Both the position numbers and the translations under genes were made by a program. Positions 52,893 through 61,335 of a DNA stretch of 64,000 nt are shown here, piece by piece. The notes below the pieces were generated by a model, which worked only from the letters and a program-made list of their open reading frames with translations, ran no database searches and was not told the origin of the DNA. Numbering within the stretch: the first letter of the stretch is position 1; each line of letters opens with the position of its first letter. Origin of the DNA: CAZFER01 sp964517495 (GTDB lineage Bacteria; Hinthialibacterota; Hinthialibacteria; Hinthialibacterales; Hinthialibacteraceae); assembly GCA_964517495.1 (NCBI GenBank), contig CAZFER010000024.1, positions 15,603 to 79,602 on the forward strand, written 5' to 3'.

Positions 52893-53819
52893 CTATGTAT
52901 CAGCAGTTTTCGACCAGCGGCCGGCCAGATAAAGGCCTGTCAGATTATGCCAAAGGCTGAAGATGGCGCTGGGAATGGCTGCGGAGGCTCCAAACGCGGG
53001 AGTCGCAATGGCCAGCGAAACAGCCAGGCCGGAGTTTTGCATCCCCACTTCGAGCGCCAAGGTTCGGCAGGTGGCTTTATCACCGCTTATACATCGCCCG
53101 GTGGCATAGCCCAAGGCTAATCCTCCGGCGTTATGCAATATCACAGCGGCCACTACCCACAGACTGATGGTTCCCAATTTATCCGCATTCAAGGCTACCA
53201 CACAACCAATGACTGCCAGGATGATGGCAGCCGACAGAAGTGGGAAGAAATCCAGAACGGGTTCGATATATTTTCTGAATAAAACGCGTAAAAGCAAACC
53301 ATCCAAAAGTGGGAACAAAACAATCCAGAATACATTTTTCATTAATTGCAACATATCAACATCAACCACTTGATTGGCATAAAACCATGTGATAACCGGA
53401 GTCAGAATAGGAGAAAGCAGTGTGGATAACAGGGTCAAAGAAACAGATAACCCAACATTAGCCCTGGCAAGATAGGCAACCACGTTGGACGCTGTTCCAC
53501 CCGGGCAGGCACCTAAAAGTATAATGCCAGCGGTTAGTGCTGGATCCAGCTGTAATGCCCAGCCGATCAAAAATCCCAATAAGGGCATGAAACCATATTG
53601 TGCGAAAACACCAGTAAACAAGAATTTGGGTTTCTTTAAAACACGAGCAAAATCTTCAAATTCGAGTGTCATACCCATGCCGAACATGATTATCCCTAAT
53701 AGAACAGGTATATGGGGCTTCATCCAAACAAAACCCACTGGCAAAAAATAAGCGATAATTGATATGAAAACCGCCAGGGGGGCCAGGCTTAGTTCGACGT
53801 AATATCGGACATTTTTCAT
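52893..53819 (-). CDS. Bile acid:sodium symporter (BASS) family transporter
   Basis: 308 residues from the ATG at 53819, which has AAAGG six bases upstream. About ten hydrophobic segments with family landmarks: LLGIIMFGMGMTLEFEDF, LLGACPGGTASNVVAYLARA (sodium site motif PGGTASN), SLTLLSTLLSPILTP and LEVGMQNSGLAVSLA (the ExGxQNxxLA crossover helix). Members import bile acids, pyruvate or 2-keto acids with sodium. A single-gene unit; substrate unknown. Confidence 0.92.
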   Translation of the reverse strand: MKNVRYYVELSLAPLAVFISIIAYFLPVGFVWMKPHIPVLLGIIMFGMGMTLEFEDFARVLKKPKFLFTGVFAQYGFMPLLGFLIGWALQLDPALTAGIILLGACPGGTASNVVAYLARANVGLSVSLTLLSTLLSPILTPVITWFYANQVVDVDMLQLMKNVFWIVLFPLLDGLLLRVLFRKYIEPVLDFFPLLSAAIILAVIGCVVALNADKLGTISLWVVAAVILHNAGGLALGYATGRCISGDKATCRTLALEVGMQNSGLAVSLAIATPAFGASAAIPSAIFSLWHNLTGLYLAGRWSKTADT

Positions 53820-53957
53820 GTTGTACCTTTCAACCAAAGCAATCTGAACAACTGGATGGCATGCTTTTTCTGTTCATGATTAAGTGTACGCTTTCATTGA
53901 TCAACGAGATCGAATATTATACGTTTTGCATTGAAAAATGGGGAGGATGGAACGTAA

Positions 53958-55160
53958 ATGGCTTTTTTGCCTAAAACACGCCGGGAAAAACGTGTTCTTC
54001 TTTTTCTTGTGATCATTATATTGTTTCTTGGATTGGAAATATTATTAGGTGCAAAATATTCAGCGCGGCGGGAAAACCATTTCAATTGCTTCAGGTGGGA
54101 TAGTGACTTGTTATGGGTATTGAAACCTTCCTATGAAGGAAAGGCTTGGAATCAAACCATAATAACCAACGCTTCCGGTTTTCGAGGAACACGGGAATAT
54201 GAATCACCGTTCGAAGGTATGCGTATCATCACGTTAGGGGATTCAAGAACCTATGGTTTTAGTGTCGACGAAAAGGAGACTTATTCATGGGTACTCGAGG
54301 AAACCTTAAAAAATCAGGGAATCAAAGCTGAGGTTATCAATGCCGGCGTGCATGGTTATTCGGCAGTACAATGCCGTTGGTATTTTGAGAGGTTGCTGGA
54401 TTATCAACCGGATGCGATTGTGTTTGCACCCGGCTATAACGACCGACGCTATTTAGTCGTAAGGCCGGCGGATGATCAATCCTCGTTTCAATCCATTGCC
54501 CGGGTGCGAAAAGTGATTGATGTGCTGGAATGGAGCCATACATTTTTTGCAATAATGTGCGAACTGGGTAACCAGAAGCTCGAACCCTTACGTAACAATC
54601 CACCACCGTTGAATGAAGTCACTGTTCGAGTGCCACAATCCCGTTTTAAAGAGGAACTTAAGCACGTTGCTCAACGCTGCAACGAAAAGGGGATTGAATT
54701 GGTTTTTTTAAAGATTTATGGTAATCCTTCTGCCTATGGTCTGGTTGAAAAAGCCGCTGACTTGTATTATGTGGATCAATTCAAGGAAGCAGTGACATTA
54801 CTCACAACCTCTGAGGGGCAATTATCGCAACATTCCTACCCCCTGAGCCGATATATTCTCGGTTTGAGTTATGAAAAAATGAATGAGTCAGACAAAGCCG
54901 AGCCGGTTTTGTCTGAGCATACGCCAGTGGGTTCTATTGTGGGGGAAGCGGTTTTAAGAAGCCAGGGACAATATTTTAGCCAATTTGATGAAGTCGCAGA
55001 ATTGTTTTCTGTTCCCATTGTGGATGTAAAACAAGCTGTATTGCAGCAGCAAAGTGAATTGTCATTCGAAGATGTTTTCTCTGACGAATGCCATTATACA
55101 GCGGAGGGTCATCGAATTATCGGAAACGCATTGGCGAAAAAAATCGGAGATGGGGCTTAA
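53958..55160 (+). CDS. Membrane-anchored SGNH hydrolase-family protein
   Basis: 400 residues with one N-terminal membrane helix (about 12-32). The SGNH catalytic blocks are RIITLGDSRTYG (Ser96), INAGVHGYSA, VFAPGYNDRR and DECHYTAEGH (Asp376, His379). A middle region (about 245-345) inserts a helical segment between the last two blocks. The gene is a second, unrelated-looking member of the type seen at 14171. Acetyl- or acyl-ester hydrolysis on surface glycans or lipids is inferred. Its stop overlaps the convergent polyphosphate kinase stop by four bases. Confidence 0.82.
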   Translation: MAFLPKTRREKRVLLFLVIIILFLGLEILLGAKYSARRENHFNCFRWDSDLLWVLKPSYEGKAWNQTIITNASGFRGTREYESPFEGMRIITLGDSRTYGFSVDEKETYSWVLEETLKNQGIKAEVINAGVHGYSAVQCRWYFERLLDYQPDAIVFAPGYNDRRYLVVRPADDQSSFQSIARVRKVIDVLEWSHTFFAIMCELGNQKLEPLRNNPPPLNEVTVRVPQSRFKEELKHVAQRCNEKGIELVFLKIYGNPSAYGLVEKAADLYYVDQFKEAVTLLTTSEGQLSQHSYPLSRYILGLSYEKMNESDKAEPVLSEHTPVGSIVGEAVLRSQGQYFSQFDEVAELFSVPIVDVKQAVLQQQSELSFEDVFSDECHYTAEGHRIIGNALAKKIGDGA

Positions 55161-57235
55161 TATTTTTCGTGCCGAGCTGCTCTTTCCATAAGCAACTTTT
55201 GTGATGAACGTTCCTCTTCTCCTTTGGCGGGTTTGCGTTGGATATAGCTGCCATCGCTTTGCAGCTCCCATGCCTTGCAGTTATCGGAAAGTTGAATTTG
55301 AAGGATATTCATTAACTCTTTGCGGATATCTTCATCTTCCACAACCACGGCGGCTTCGACTCGAAAATCGAGATTGCGGCGCATCCAATCGGCGGAGCCG
55401 AAAAAGTATTTTTCATCCCCACCATTACGAAAATAAAAGATACGTGAATGTTCCAAAAAACGGCCAATAATGCTGATCACTCGGATATTTTCGCTTACTT
55501 TAGCCAATCCCGGCCGGAGGCAGCAAAAGCCACGGACGATCAAATCTATTTGAACGCCTGCTTTTGAGGCATCATAAAGAAGTTCGATGAATTCATAATC
55601 TTCCATCGAATTCATTTTTGCGATGATACGCCCCTGTTCTCCTCTTTTTTGGTGTTCGATTTCACGCTTGATTAGTTTGGCGAAATGCTGGCGCATGTTC
55701 AGAGGGGCGACTAATAACTTGCGATATCTTTTTTGCTGTGAATGGCCCGTGAGGTAATTAAACAAATCTGTCAAGTCTTCACCAATATCACGGCGGCAGC
55801 TGAGGATCCCTAAATCCGTATAGAGTTTGGCTGTGCCGGAATGATAATTGCCGGTTCCGATGTGAAAATAACGCCAAATTCCATCATCCTCTTCACGGAC
55901 AACAAGCAACGTTTTGGTGTGGGTTTTCAGTCCCACAAATCCATAGGTGACATGTACACCCGCGCTTTCCAACTTACGCACCCACTGGATATTTTTAGCC
56001 TCATCAAAACGGGCTTTGATTTCAACCAGGACGGCGACTTGCTTTCCATTTTCTGCCGCTTTGACCAATGCATCAATGATGGGCGAATCATCCGCCGTTC
56101 GATAGAGTGTTTGTTTGATACCTAACACATGTGGATCGTTAGCCGCTTCTTGAAGAAAACGGACAACGCTGGTCATAAAAGATTCATAGGGATGGTGGAG
56201 CAGAATATCCTCTCGCTTGATAAGGGGAAAGATGCTTTGGGGTTCCTCGTCTTTTTCCAAATCTTTGATTTTTATGGGAGTAATTGGAGACCAGGGAGGC
56301 TCTTTTAAGTGAGAGAAATCTGATGAATCCAAATCTTTCAAATCAACGAGGTTTAATGGACCTTCAAGTTTGTATATATCATAATTTTCCAATAACAAAT
56401 CATTTTTAAGCCAATTTAAAATGTCAGAAGATACATTTTTTTCGATTTCCAACCTTACAACGGGTGCGGATTTGCGATGTCGCAATTCTTCTTCAATCAA
56501 TTCTAACAGATCTTCCGCCTCTTCCTCATTACGATCAATATCAGCATTTCGAGTGATACGAAACGCACAGCTTTCAATGATTTCCATACCGGGAAAAAGG
56601 GATTGCAAATGAGCAGCGATTAACTGTTCAAGAGGAATGTATTGGTTGTCTTCGCTGGTTTCAACCCAGCGGGGGCGGTTTTGGGGTATTTTAACTCGGG
56701 CAAAAAATTCTGTTGTTCCTTGGGGCCGTTTTACTCGTACGGCAAGAGATAGTGACAGATTGCTGATAAATGGGAAAGGCTGGCCCGGTCCAACTCCAAG
56801 TGGGGTGAGTATGGGAAATACGGCTTCTCGAAAAAAACGATCGACATATTTTTTTTGCGAACGGTTCAACTCGGCATAATTGAGTAATGCCAAGCCCTCT
56901 CGTCTCAGAGCCGGTAATATCTCTTCAATGAGGCAACGCCTTTGAATAGTCACCATTTCGGTAACCAGTGGAGGGATGATCTGCAATTGCTCGTTGGGTG
57001 TTTTTCCATCAATCGTCTTTTTTGTCACACCACCGGCGATTTGGCGTTTTAAACCGCCTACGCGCTTCATGAAAAATTCATCCAGATTATTGCTAAAAAT
57101 GGAAATGAATTTCGCCCTCTCGATAAGGGGTTTTCGTTCATCGAGCGCTTCATTCAAAACCCGGCGGTTAAATTCAAGCCAGCTGGTTTCACGATTAAAA
57201 AAAAGATCATATGATAACATATTTTTACGAGCCAT
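55157..57235 (-). CDS. ppk: Polyphosphate kinase
   Basis: 692 residues, full-length PPK1. N-terminal FFNRETSWLEFNRRVLNEA and NLDEFFMKRVGGLKRQ, the head domain, HHPYESFMTSVVRFLQEAA, GIKQTLYRTADDSPI, the catalytic region YFHIGTGNYHSGTAKLYTDL with the phosphorylated histidine, and the final LKKREIEHQ-to-SADWMRRNLDFRVEAAVV blocks are all present. The enzyme reversibly polymerises ATP gamma-phosphate into polyphosphate for energy storage and stress resistance. AAAGGTG ribosome binding site. Convergent with the SGNH gene. No ppx exopolyphosphatase is adjacent. Confidence 0.98.
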   Translation of the reverse strand: MARKNMLSYDLFFNRETSWLEFNRRVLNEALDERKPLIERAKFISIFSNNLDEFFMKRVGGLKRQIAGGVTKKTIDGKTPNEQLQIIPPLVTEMVTIQRRCLIEEILPALRREGLALLNYAELNRSQKKYVDRFFREAVFPILTPLGVGPGQPFPFISNLSLSLAVRVKRPQGTTEFFARVKIPQNRPRWVETSEDNQYIPLEQLIAAHLQSLFPGMEIIESCAFRITRNADIDRNEEEAEDLLELIEEELRHRKSAPVVRLEIEKNVSSDILNWLKNDLLLENYDIYKLEGPLNLVDLKDLDSSDFSHLKEPPWSPITPIKIKDLEKDEEPQSIFPLIKREDILLHHPYESFMTSVVRFLQEAANDPHVLGIKQTLYRTADDSPIIDALVKAAENGKQVAVLVEIKARFDEAKNIQWVRKLESAGVHVTYGFVGLKTHTKTLLVVREEDDGIWRYFHIGTGNYHSGTAKLYTDLGILSCRRDIGEDLTDLFNYLTGHSQQKRYRKLLVAPLNMRQHFAKLIKREIEHQKRGEQGRIIAKMNSMEDYEFIELLYDASKAGVQIDLIVRGFCCLRPGLAKVSENIRVISIIGRFLEHSRIFYFRNGGDEKYFFGSADWMRRNLDFRVEAAVVVEDEDIRKELMNILQIQLSDNCKAWELQSDGSYIQRKPAKGEEERSSQKLLMERAARHEKY

Positions 57236-57557
57236 TGGATAAACACCTTTTTTTCAAAGTAGCACTCCCTTCAGAAAACAGCAAGAAGCACCACAAGCCC
57301 ATTATTCCTCAAATGGAGAATATACGGGATGGTGCGATGATATAACATTAAAAATTGATTATATCTGAAATACCTATTTTGGCCAAATCAACTCCACACC
57401 AAGGTATACGATTACTCAATTTTTGAAGAAACGAATCCGAAAAGGCAATTTGATCTAACAAAATTCAATCTAAAATTTTTGTGTCGTAATTGAATAAAAT
57501 GATGGTATGATATCTTTATCAAAAACATGTCGAGTTATGGAGCCATGAATTGATAGA
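57236..57557. other. Intergenic region between polyphosphate kinase and prepilin
   Basis: 322 bases of divergent promoter DNA. No gene fragment is visible in either strand. A TATGAT near 57506 is the best -10-like hexamer for the prepilin, without a clear -35. The last 20 bases contain a mini frame (ATG AAT TGA) directly before the start. Confidence 0.45.
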
Positions 57558-58145
57558 ATGAACATCCTGCCGCGGTCTCAAAGATCATTCACTTTAATCG
57601 AACTATTGATTGTTGTGGCTATTATTGGAATCCTGGCTGCCATCGCTGTTCCCAATTTCATCAATGCTCAAATGCGCGCCACCGTTACCCGAACCTACGC
57701 CGATATGAAAGCGTTATACAGTGCGATGGAAATGTACCGGCTGGATAACAACTCCTATGTTCCGGATTATGACAGCCAAAAAGTGCCCGGTGTTTCAATC
57801 CAAGGGAACGAAGTCTTGACCTATGCAAAATTAACCAGTCCAGTCGCCTATATGAATTCCATCCCCATCGATCCCTTCTTTGGCAGCTCCTCTTTACGTG
57901 GTTTGCATCCCAAAGCGGCCCCTTATTTTCAATATGCCGGTCCGTGGGGTGGGATGGAAGAACCGCGGGAAGCGTGGAGACCCAGCCGGACGATTTATAC
58001 CATGACCAGTTTAGGACCAGATAAGGAAGACCAACAAGCCTGGAGTTATCCTCACGATCGAGCTTATCTTGTGACGTATTCCGCCTCAAATGGAGTTCAT
58101 TCCCAAGGCGATATTTATATGTCCAACAATGGATTGGTTCAATAA
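57558..58145 (+). CDS. Type II secretion/type IV pilus-like prepilin (GspG family)
   Basis: 195 residues. A short basic leader (MNILPRSQRS) precedes the canonical class III signal FTLIELLIVVAIIGILAAI with Glu at +5, so prepilin peptidase should cut before Phe. After the conserved helix comes a soluble domain ending with SLGPDKEDQQAW, TYSASNGVH and SQGDIYMSNNG, the C-terminal grammar shared with the orphan pseudopilin at 1985 and the remnant at 58170. Numerous paralogues of this type occur in PVC and allied bacteria with unknown roles. The rest of a secretion system (E, F, D components) is not in the window. Confidence 0.9.
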   Translation: MNILPRSQRSFTLIELLIVVAIIGILAAIAVPNFINAQMRATVTRTYADMKALYSAMEMYRLDNNSYVPDYDSQKVPGVSIQGNEVLTYAKLTSPVAYMNSIPIDPFFGSSSLRGLHPKAAPYFQYAGPWGGMEEPREAWRPSRTIYTMTSLGPDKEDQQAWSYPHDRAYLVTYSASNGVHSQGDIYMSNNGLVQ

Positions 58146-58169
58146 TCATTGAGTGACCCAGATGGTATT

Positions 58170-58373
58170 TTATTCGTAGGCATGGATGTACCTCATTCCA
58201 TAAAGCCCTTTCAATGGCAATGATTTTGCGTTGGACATGTCTTTTTTGACAAGAATCCAAATATCCCCATCCGAATAAAGGCCATCGGTGGGTTGATATG
58301 TATTAACATTTTGGCATAATTCTTTTGTGGTATATTGATTAGCATAAAGAACTACATCTTCAAAATCACGATC
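58170..58373 (-). pseudogene. C-terminal remnant of a pseudopilin gene
   Basis: The minus-strand stretch between a TAA at 58170 and another at 58374 encodes DRDFEDVVLYANQYTTKELC, then TYQPTDGLYSDGDIWILVKK. This parallels the ending of the gene at 1985: ERDITTEKALAF, TYSPTNGLG, SSGDIWISKQ. It lacks the helix and N-terminus and begins after an in-frame stop where GPDK would be expected, so it is a decayed third copy on the opposite strand directly beyond the intact prepilin. The fragment is intergenic to normal gene calls. Confidence 0.65.
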
Positions 58374-58487
58374 TTATGGAATTTATTTACAAATGCAAGA
58401 AAAAATTCACTCCCCTGTGCCCCACTTCTATACACCCACGGCTTCATTCTGTTATCATGGGGAAAATGTTTCGGAGGAGTCAAAATT

Positions 58488-59858
58488 ATGAATCCAATCT
58501 CACGGCGGCATTTCTTGCACACGCTTGGTGCAGGAGCGTCTTTTTTAACGATCCCAGCATCCAAATCCCTGGCGGCTGAAGCGAAAAATCACAAGCCCAA
58601 TGTGATACTTATTTTTACTGACGACCATGGTTCCATTGATATCAATACTTATGGTGCCAAGGATCTTATTACACCGAACCTCGACCGGCTGGCAAAGCGT
58701 GGTACACGCTTTATGCAATTTTATGCTGCTGCACCAGTATGTTCACCCTCGCGAGCGGCATTGATGACAGGGCGTTATCCACAACGTGCCGGCCTGCCAG
58801 GCAACACAGGCTCCCAGCGTGGCCATGCGGGGATGGCGTCTGAGCAAATCACAATCGCTGAGATGATGAAGCAGAACGGCTACACAACTGGCCATGTGGG
58901 TAAATGGCATTTAGGCTACACCCCTGAAACCATGCCCAACAATCAAGGCTTCGATTATTCATTCGGCCACATGGGTGGATGTATTGATAACTACTCGCAC
59001 TTCTTTTACTGGAGCGGTCCGAACCGCCATGACCTTTGGCGCAATGGCGAAGAGGTATGGCATGATGGGGAGTTCTTTGGCGACCTGATGGTTGACGAAT
59101 GCCAGCAATTCATCTCTCGAAATAAAGAAAATCCTTTCTTTTTATATTGGGCCATCAATTTCCCTCATTATCCTCTGCAAGGTGTTGAGAAATGGCGAAA
59201 AGAATATGAAAAGTTAGATTATCCACGAAGCGATTATGCCGCTTTTGTTTCCACTCTGGATGAAATGGTTGGTAAAGTCATGGATCATGTGGATGAACTG
59301 GGCCTGACTGAGGATACCATCATTATCTTCCAATCCGACCACGGCCATTCCACTGAAACCCGCACCGGTGGCGGTGGTGGTAATGCCGGACCATATCGAG
59401 GCGCCAAGTTTAGCTTGTTTGAAGGCGGGATTCGGGTGCCTGCCATAATCAGCTGGCCCGGCCACCTTCCCCAAAATGCGGTAAGAAACCAGTTGGCCAC
59501 CGGTTGTGACTGGTATCCGACCATCCTTGATCTATGCGATTTGCCGAAACCAGAGCACAAAATCGATGGCGAAAGCATCGTTCCTCTGATTAAATCACCG
59601 GATGCCAAAACCCCTCATCCCCAATTTCATTGGGAAACTGGCCGCAACAGTTGGGCAGTGCGCGATGGAAACTGGAAACTGCTTGGTAACCCTCGTGATA
59701 CCTCTAACAAAGCACCGATAACTGATGATGATAAACTCTTTCTGGTGAACCTTGCTGAGGATGTAACCGAAATGAAAAATATCGCCGATCTACATCCCGA
59801 AATCGTCAATCGCCTAAAAGAATCACATAATCAATGGAAAAAAGAGGTGAATAATTAA
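58488..59858 (+). CDS. Tat-exported sulfatase, cysteine type (S1 family)
   Basis: 456 residues from the ATG at 58488, preceded by GGAGGAG; the frame opens at 58335 but that extension covers the pseudopilin remnant. The leader ISRRHFLHTLGAGASFL is a twin-arginine signal. Sulfatase landmarks: VILIFTDDHGSID (metal Asp45 and Asp46), PVCSPSRAALMTGRYPQRAG with the formylglycine Cys85 in C-S-P-S-R, HVGKWHLGY, FPHYPLQG and IFQSDHGHS. Family S1 sulfatases remove sulfate esters from polysaccharides or glycosaminoglycans after conversion of the cysteine to formylglycine. A genuine formylglycine-generating enzyme must be elsewhere; anSME or FGE is not in the window. Confidence 0.93.
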   Translation: MNPISRRHFLHTLGAGASFLTIPASKSLAAEAKNHKPNVILIFTDDHGSIDINTYGAKDLITPNLDRLAKRGTRFMQFYAAAPVCSPSRAALMTGRYPQRAGLPGNTGSQRGHAGMASEQITIAEMMKQNGYTTGHVGKWHLGYTPETMPNNQGFDYSFGHMGGCIDNYSHFFYWSGPNRHDLWRNGEEVWHDGEFFGDLMVDECQQFISRNKENPFFLYWAINFPHYPLQGVEKWRKEYEKLDYPRSDYAAFVSTLDEMVGKVMDHVDELGLTEDTIIIFQSDHGHSTETRTGGGGGNAGPYRGAKFSLFEGGIRVPAIISWPGHLPQNAVRNQLATGCDWYPTILDLCDLPKPEHKIDGESIVPLIKSPDAKTPHPQFHWETGRNSWAVRDGNWKLLGNPRDTSNKAPITDDDKLFLVNLAEDVTEMKNIADLHPEIVNRLKESHNQWKKEVNN

Positions 59859-59986
59859 CAAAACGATATAGCGGGATAAAAATATCGATTCAATTAGTGC
59901 TTTTCAATTGACATTTTACCCCAGTTAAAATGGAATTCCTGGAAATATAATGCCCATGCTTCTGAATAAATGTATAATAGAAAGAA

Positions 59987-60643
59987 ATGAATAATCATGA
60001 AACGTTTGAACCGAAGCTAACTCCCCCTCAGCGGCGCTTGTGGAGTGAATTTGTTGATGTTCCACAAGAATTTACCCTCTATGGTGGAACCGCTATTGCA
60101 TTATATCTAGGGCATCGGCATTCAGTTGATTTTGATTTTTTGGGGAGAGAAAAATTTGATCCCGACAAGCTTCGAAATGACATCCCTTTCTTGAGGGATA
60201 CCAAGGTTATCCAAAAAACAGCTCATTCTCTCACCTGTTTGGTTGACCGTGGTGACACTGTTCAAGTATCTTTTTTTGGTATACCTGAGATAAAACCCAT
60301 CAAACCTCCACTCATAACAAAGGATATCGGCCTCAAAGTTGCGTCATTAATTGATCTTGCCGGCATGAAAGCGGCAGTGGTGCAAAAGCGAGTGGAAGCC
60401 AAAGATTATATTGATTTGGATGCCATGATCCAAAGTGGAGCCATTGACCTGCCAACTGCACTGGCGGCAGGTCAACAAATCTATTCGCAGGGATTTAATC
60501 CATTGATAACGCTCAAAGCCCTTAGTTTTTTTGAGGATGGTAATCTAGCATCTCTCTCACAGGAGGTACGCGATCGATTAATCAAAGCCGTACAATCAGT
60601 CGAATTAAACCGCCTTCCCAACTTGAACACAACAAACAAATAG
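59987..60643 (+). CDS. Nucleotidyltransferase of the AbiEii-like toxin family
   Basis: 218 residues. The N-terminal TLYGGTAIALYLGHRHSVDF plus DFLGREKF contains the GG...HR.SxDfDF nucleotidyltransferase signature of AbiEii/MenT-type proteins (PF08843), and the second conserved lysine/tyrosine motif KDYIDLDAMI follows at about residue 134. AbiEii enzymes are toxins that add nucleotides to tRNA in abortive-infection or toxin-antitoxin pairs. The following 101-residue gene, 24 bases away, is a likely partner by position. The frame begins with a weak ribosome binding site. Confidence 0.85.
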   Translation: MNNHETFEPKLTPPQRRLWSEFVDVPQEFTLYGGTAIALYLGHRHSVDFDFLGREKFDPDKLRNDIPFLRDTKVIQKTAHSLTCLVDRGDTVQVSFFGIPEIKPIKPPLITKDIGLKVASLIDLAGMKAAVVQKRVEAKDYIDLDAMIQSGAIDLPTALAAGQQIYSQGFNPLITLKALSFFEDGNLASLSQEVRDRLIKAVQSVELNRLPNLNTTNK

Positions 60644-60667
60644 GGCTAGTGAAAAAGGTGTATCATC

Positions 60668-60973
60668 ATGAAGTCTCTGCCTAAAACCCCGGAACTAAAG
60701 GCATTATCAAAACGCATTATCTGGTTTGAAAACCCGGATCAGGCGCTTGCTGATCCAGTGCGGTTTATTGCCTATGCATTGACCTATGCCACCCACGAAG
60801 ATATAAACATTCTACAAAATTATGTCAGCGACGATGACTTGCGTGAGGCACTGGACCAAGCCCCACCCGGCATTATCGACAAACGTTCATGGGCTTACTG
60901 GAACCTGAAACTGGGCCGTTATCCCGCCCCACCGATGCCGAAACGGACCTATAATGAAAAATCGAATGCTTAA
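60668..60973 (+). CDS. Small partner protein of the AbiEii-like nucleotidyltransferase
   Basis: 101 residues with AAAAAGGTG eight bases upstream of the ATG. The sequence contains ISKRIIWFENPDQALADPVR-like RIIWFENPDQALADPVRFIA (residues 18-37), ALDQAPPGIIDKRSWAYWN and a proline-rich PAPPMPKRTY tail. A RSWAYWNxxLG ... PxPP pattern occurs in small conserved genes paired with AbiEii-type genes, as I recall. Antitoxin or accessory role inferred from position. No DNA-binding motif visible. Confidence 0.6.
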   Translation: MKSLPKTPELKALSKRIIWFENPDQALADPVRFIAYALTYATHEDINILQNYVSDDDLREALDQAPPGIIDKRSWAYWNLKLGRYPAPPMPKRTYNEKSNA

Positions 60974-61052
60974 AGTTCTTTATAATAGTATCCCATCCTC
61001 ATCTTTTCATCATCAATAAACAGTATTAAAGCCATTATATTCCTACAAGATT

Positions 61053-61193
61053 TTATTTGTTGAATGTTGAAGCTGGTAATTTGATTCTGAATTCAGTTTG
61101 ATTCCTATTTTTTGTAATTGGTATTTCACCATAATGTGCTTGAATGATTCTTTGTACAATCCGTAATCCAAGCCCTAATCCTTTAATCCCCTC
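61053..61193 (-). pseudogene. C-terminal fragment of a sensor histidine kinase
   Basis: Between stops on the minus strand the frame reads GIKGLGLGLRIVQRIIQAHY, GEIPITKN and TEFRIKLPAS. KGLGLGLxIVxxIIxxHxGEI ... TxFxIxLP is the G2-box and last strand of a GHKL (HATPase_c) domain. Only the last 46 residues of the kinase remain; upstream the sequence turns into the dispersed C/G-rich repeat at 61186. The fragment suggests the repeat inserted into or replaced the rest of the gene. Confidence 0.65.
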
Positions 61194-61230
61194 TTAACCT
61201 CCCCCACTTCATTGGGGGAGGAATGATGGG
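61186..61230. repeat. Dispersed C/G-rich palindromic repeat, copy A
   Basis: CCTCCCCCACTTCATTGGGG and GGAGGAATGATGGG form a near-palindrome (CCTCCCCCA...TTCATTGGGGGAGG). A similar sequence with the same flanks (TCCTTTAA before, GGAGGAAT after) is at 62750-62790. It abuts the histidine-kinase remnant. The DNA from 61231 to 61335 shows no gene. Confidence 0.5.
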
Positions 61231-61335
61231 AGCGATTATAAGTTTTCACTTCCTTCCCACTTCATTTGGCTGGCATATTACATCGAAATCATATTTGCTT
61301 AAGCGATAATGATAGCGCAGGATACCTGTCAATGA

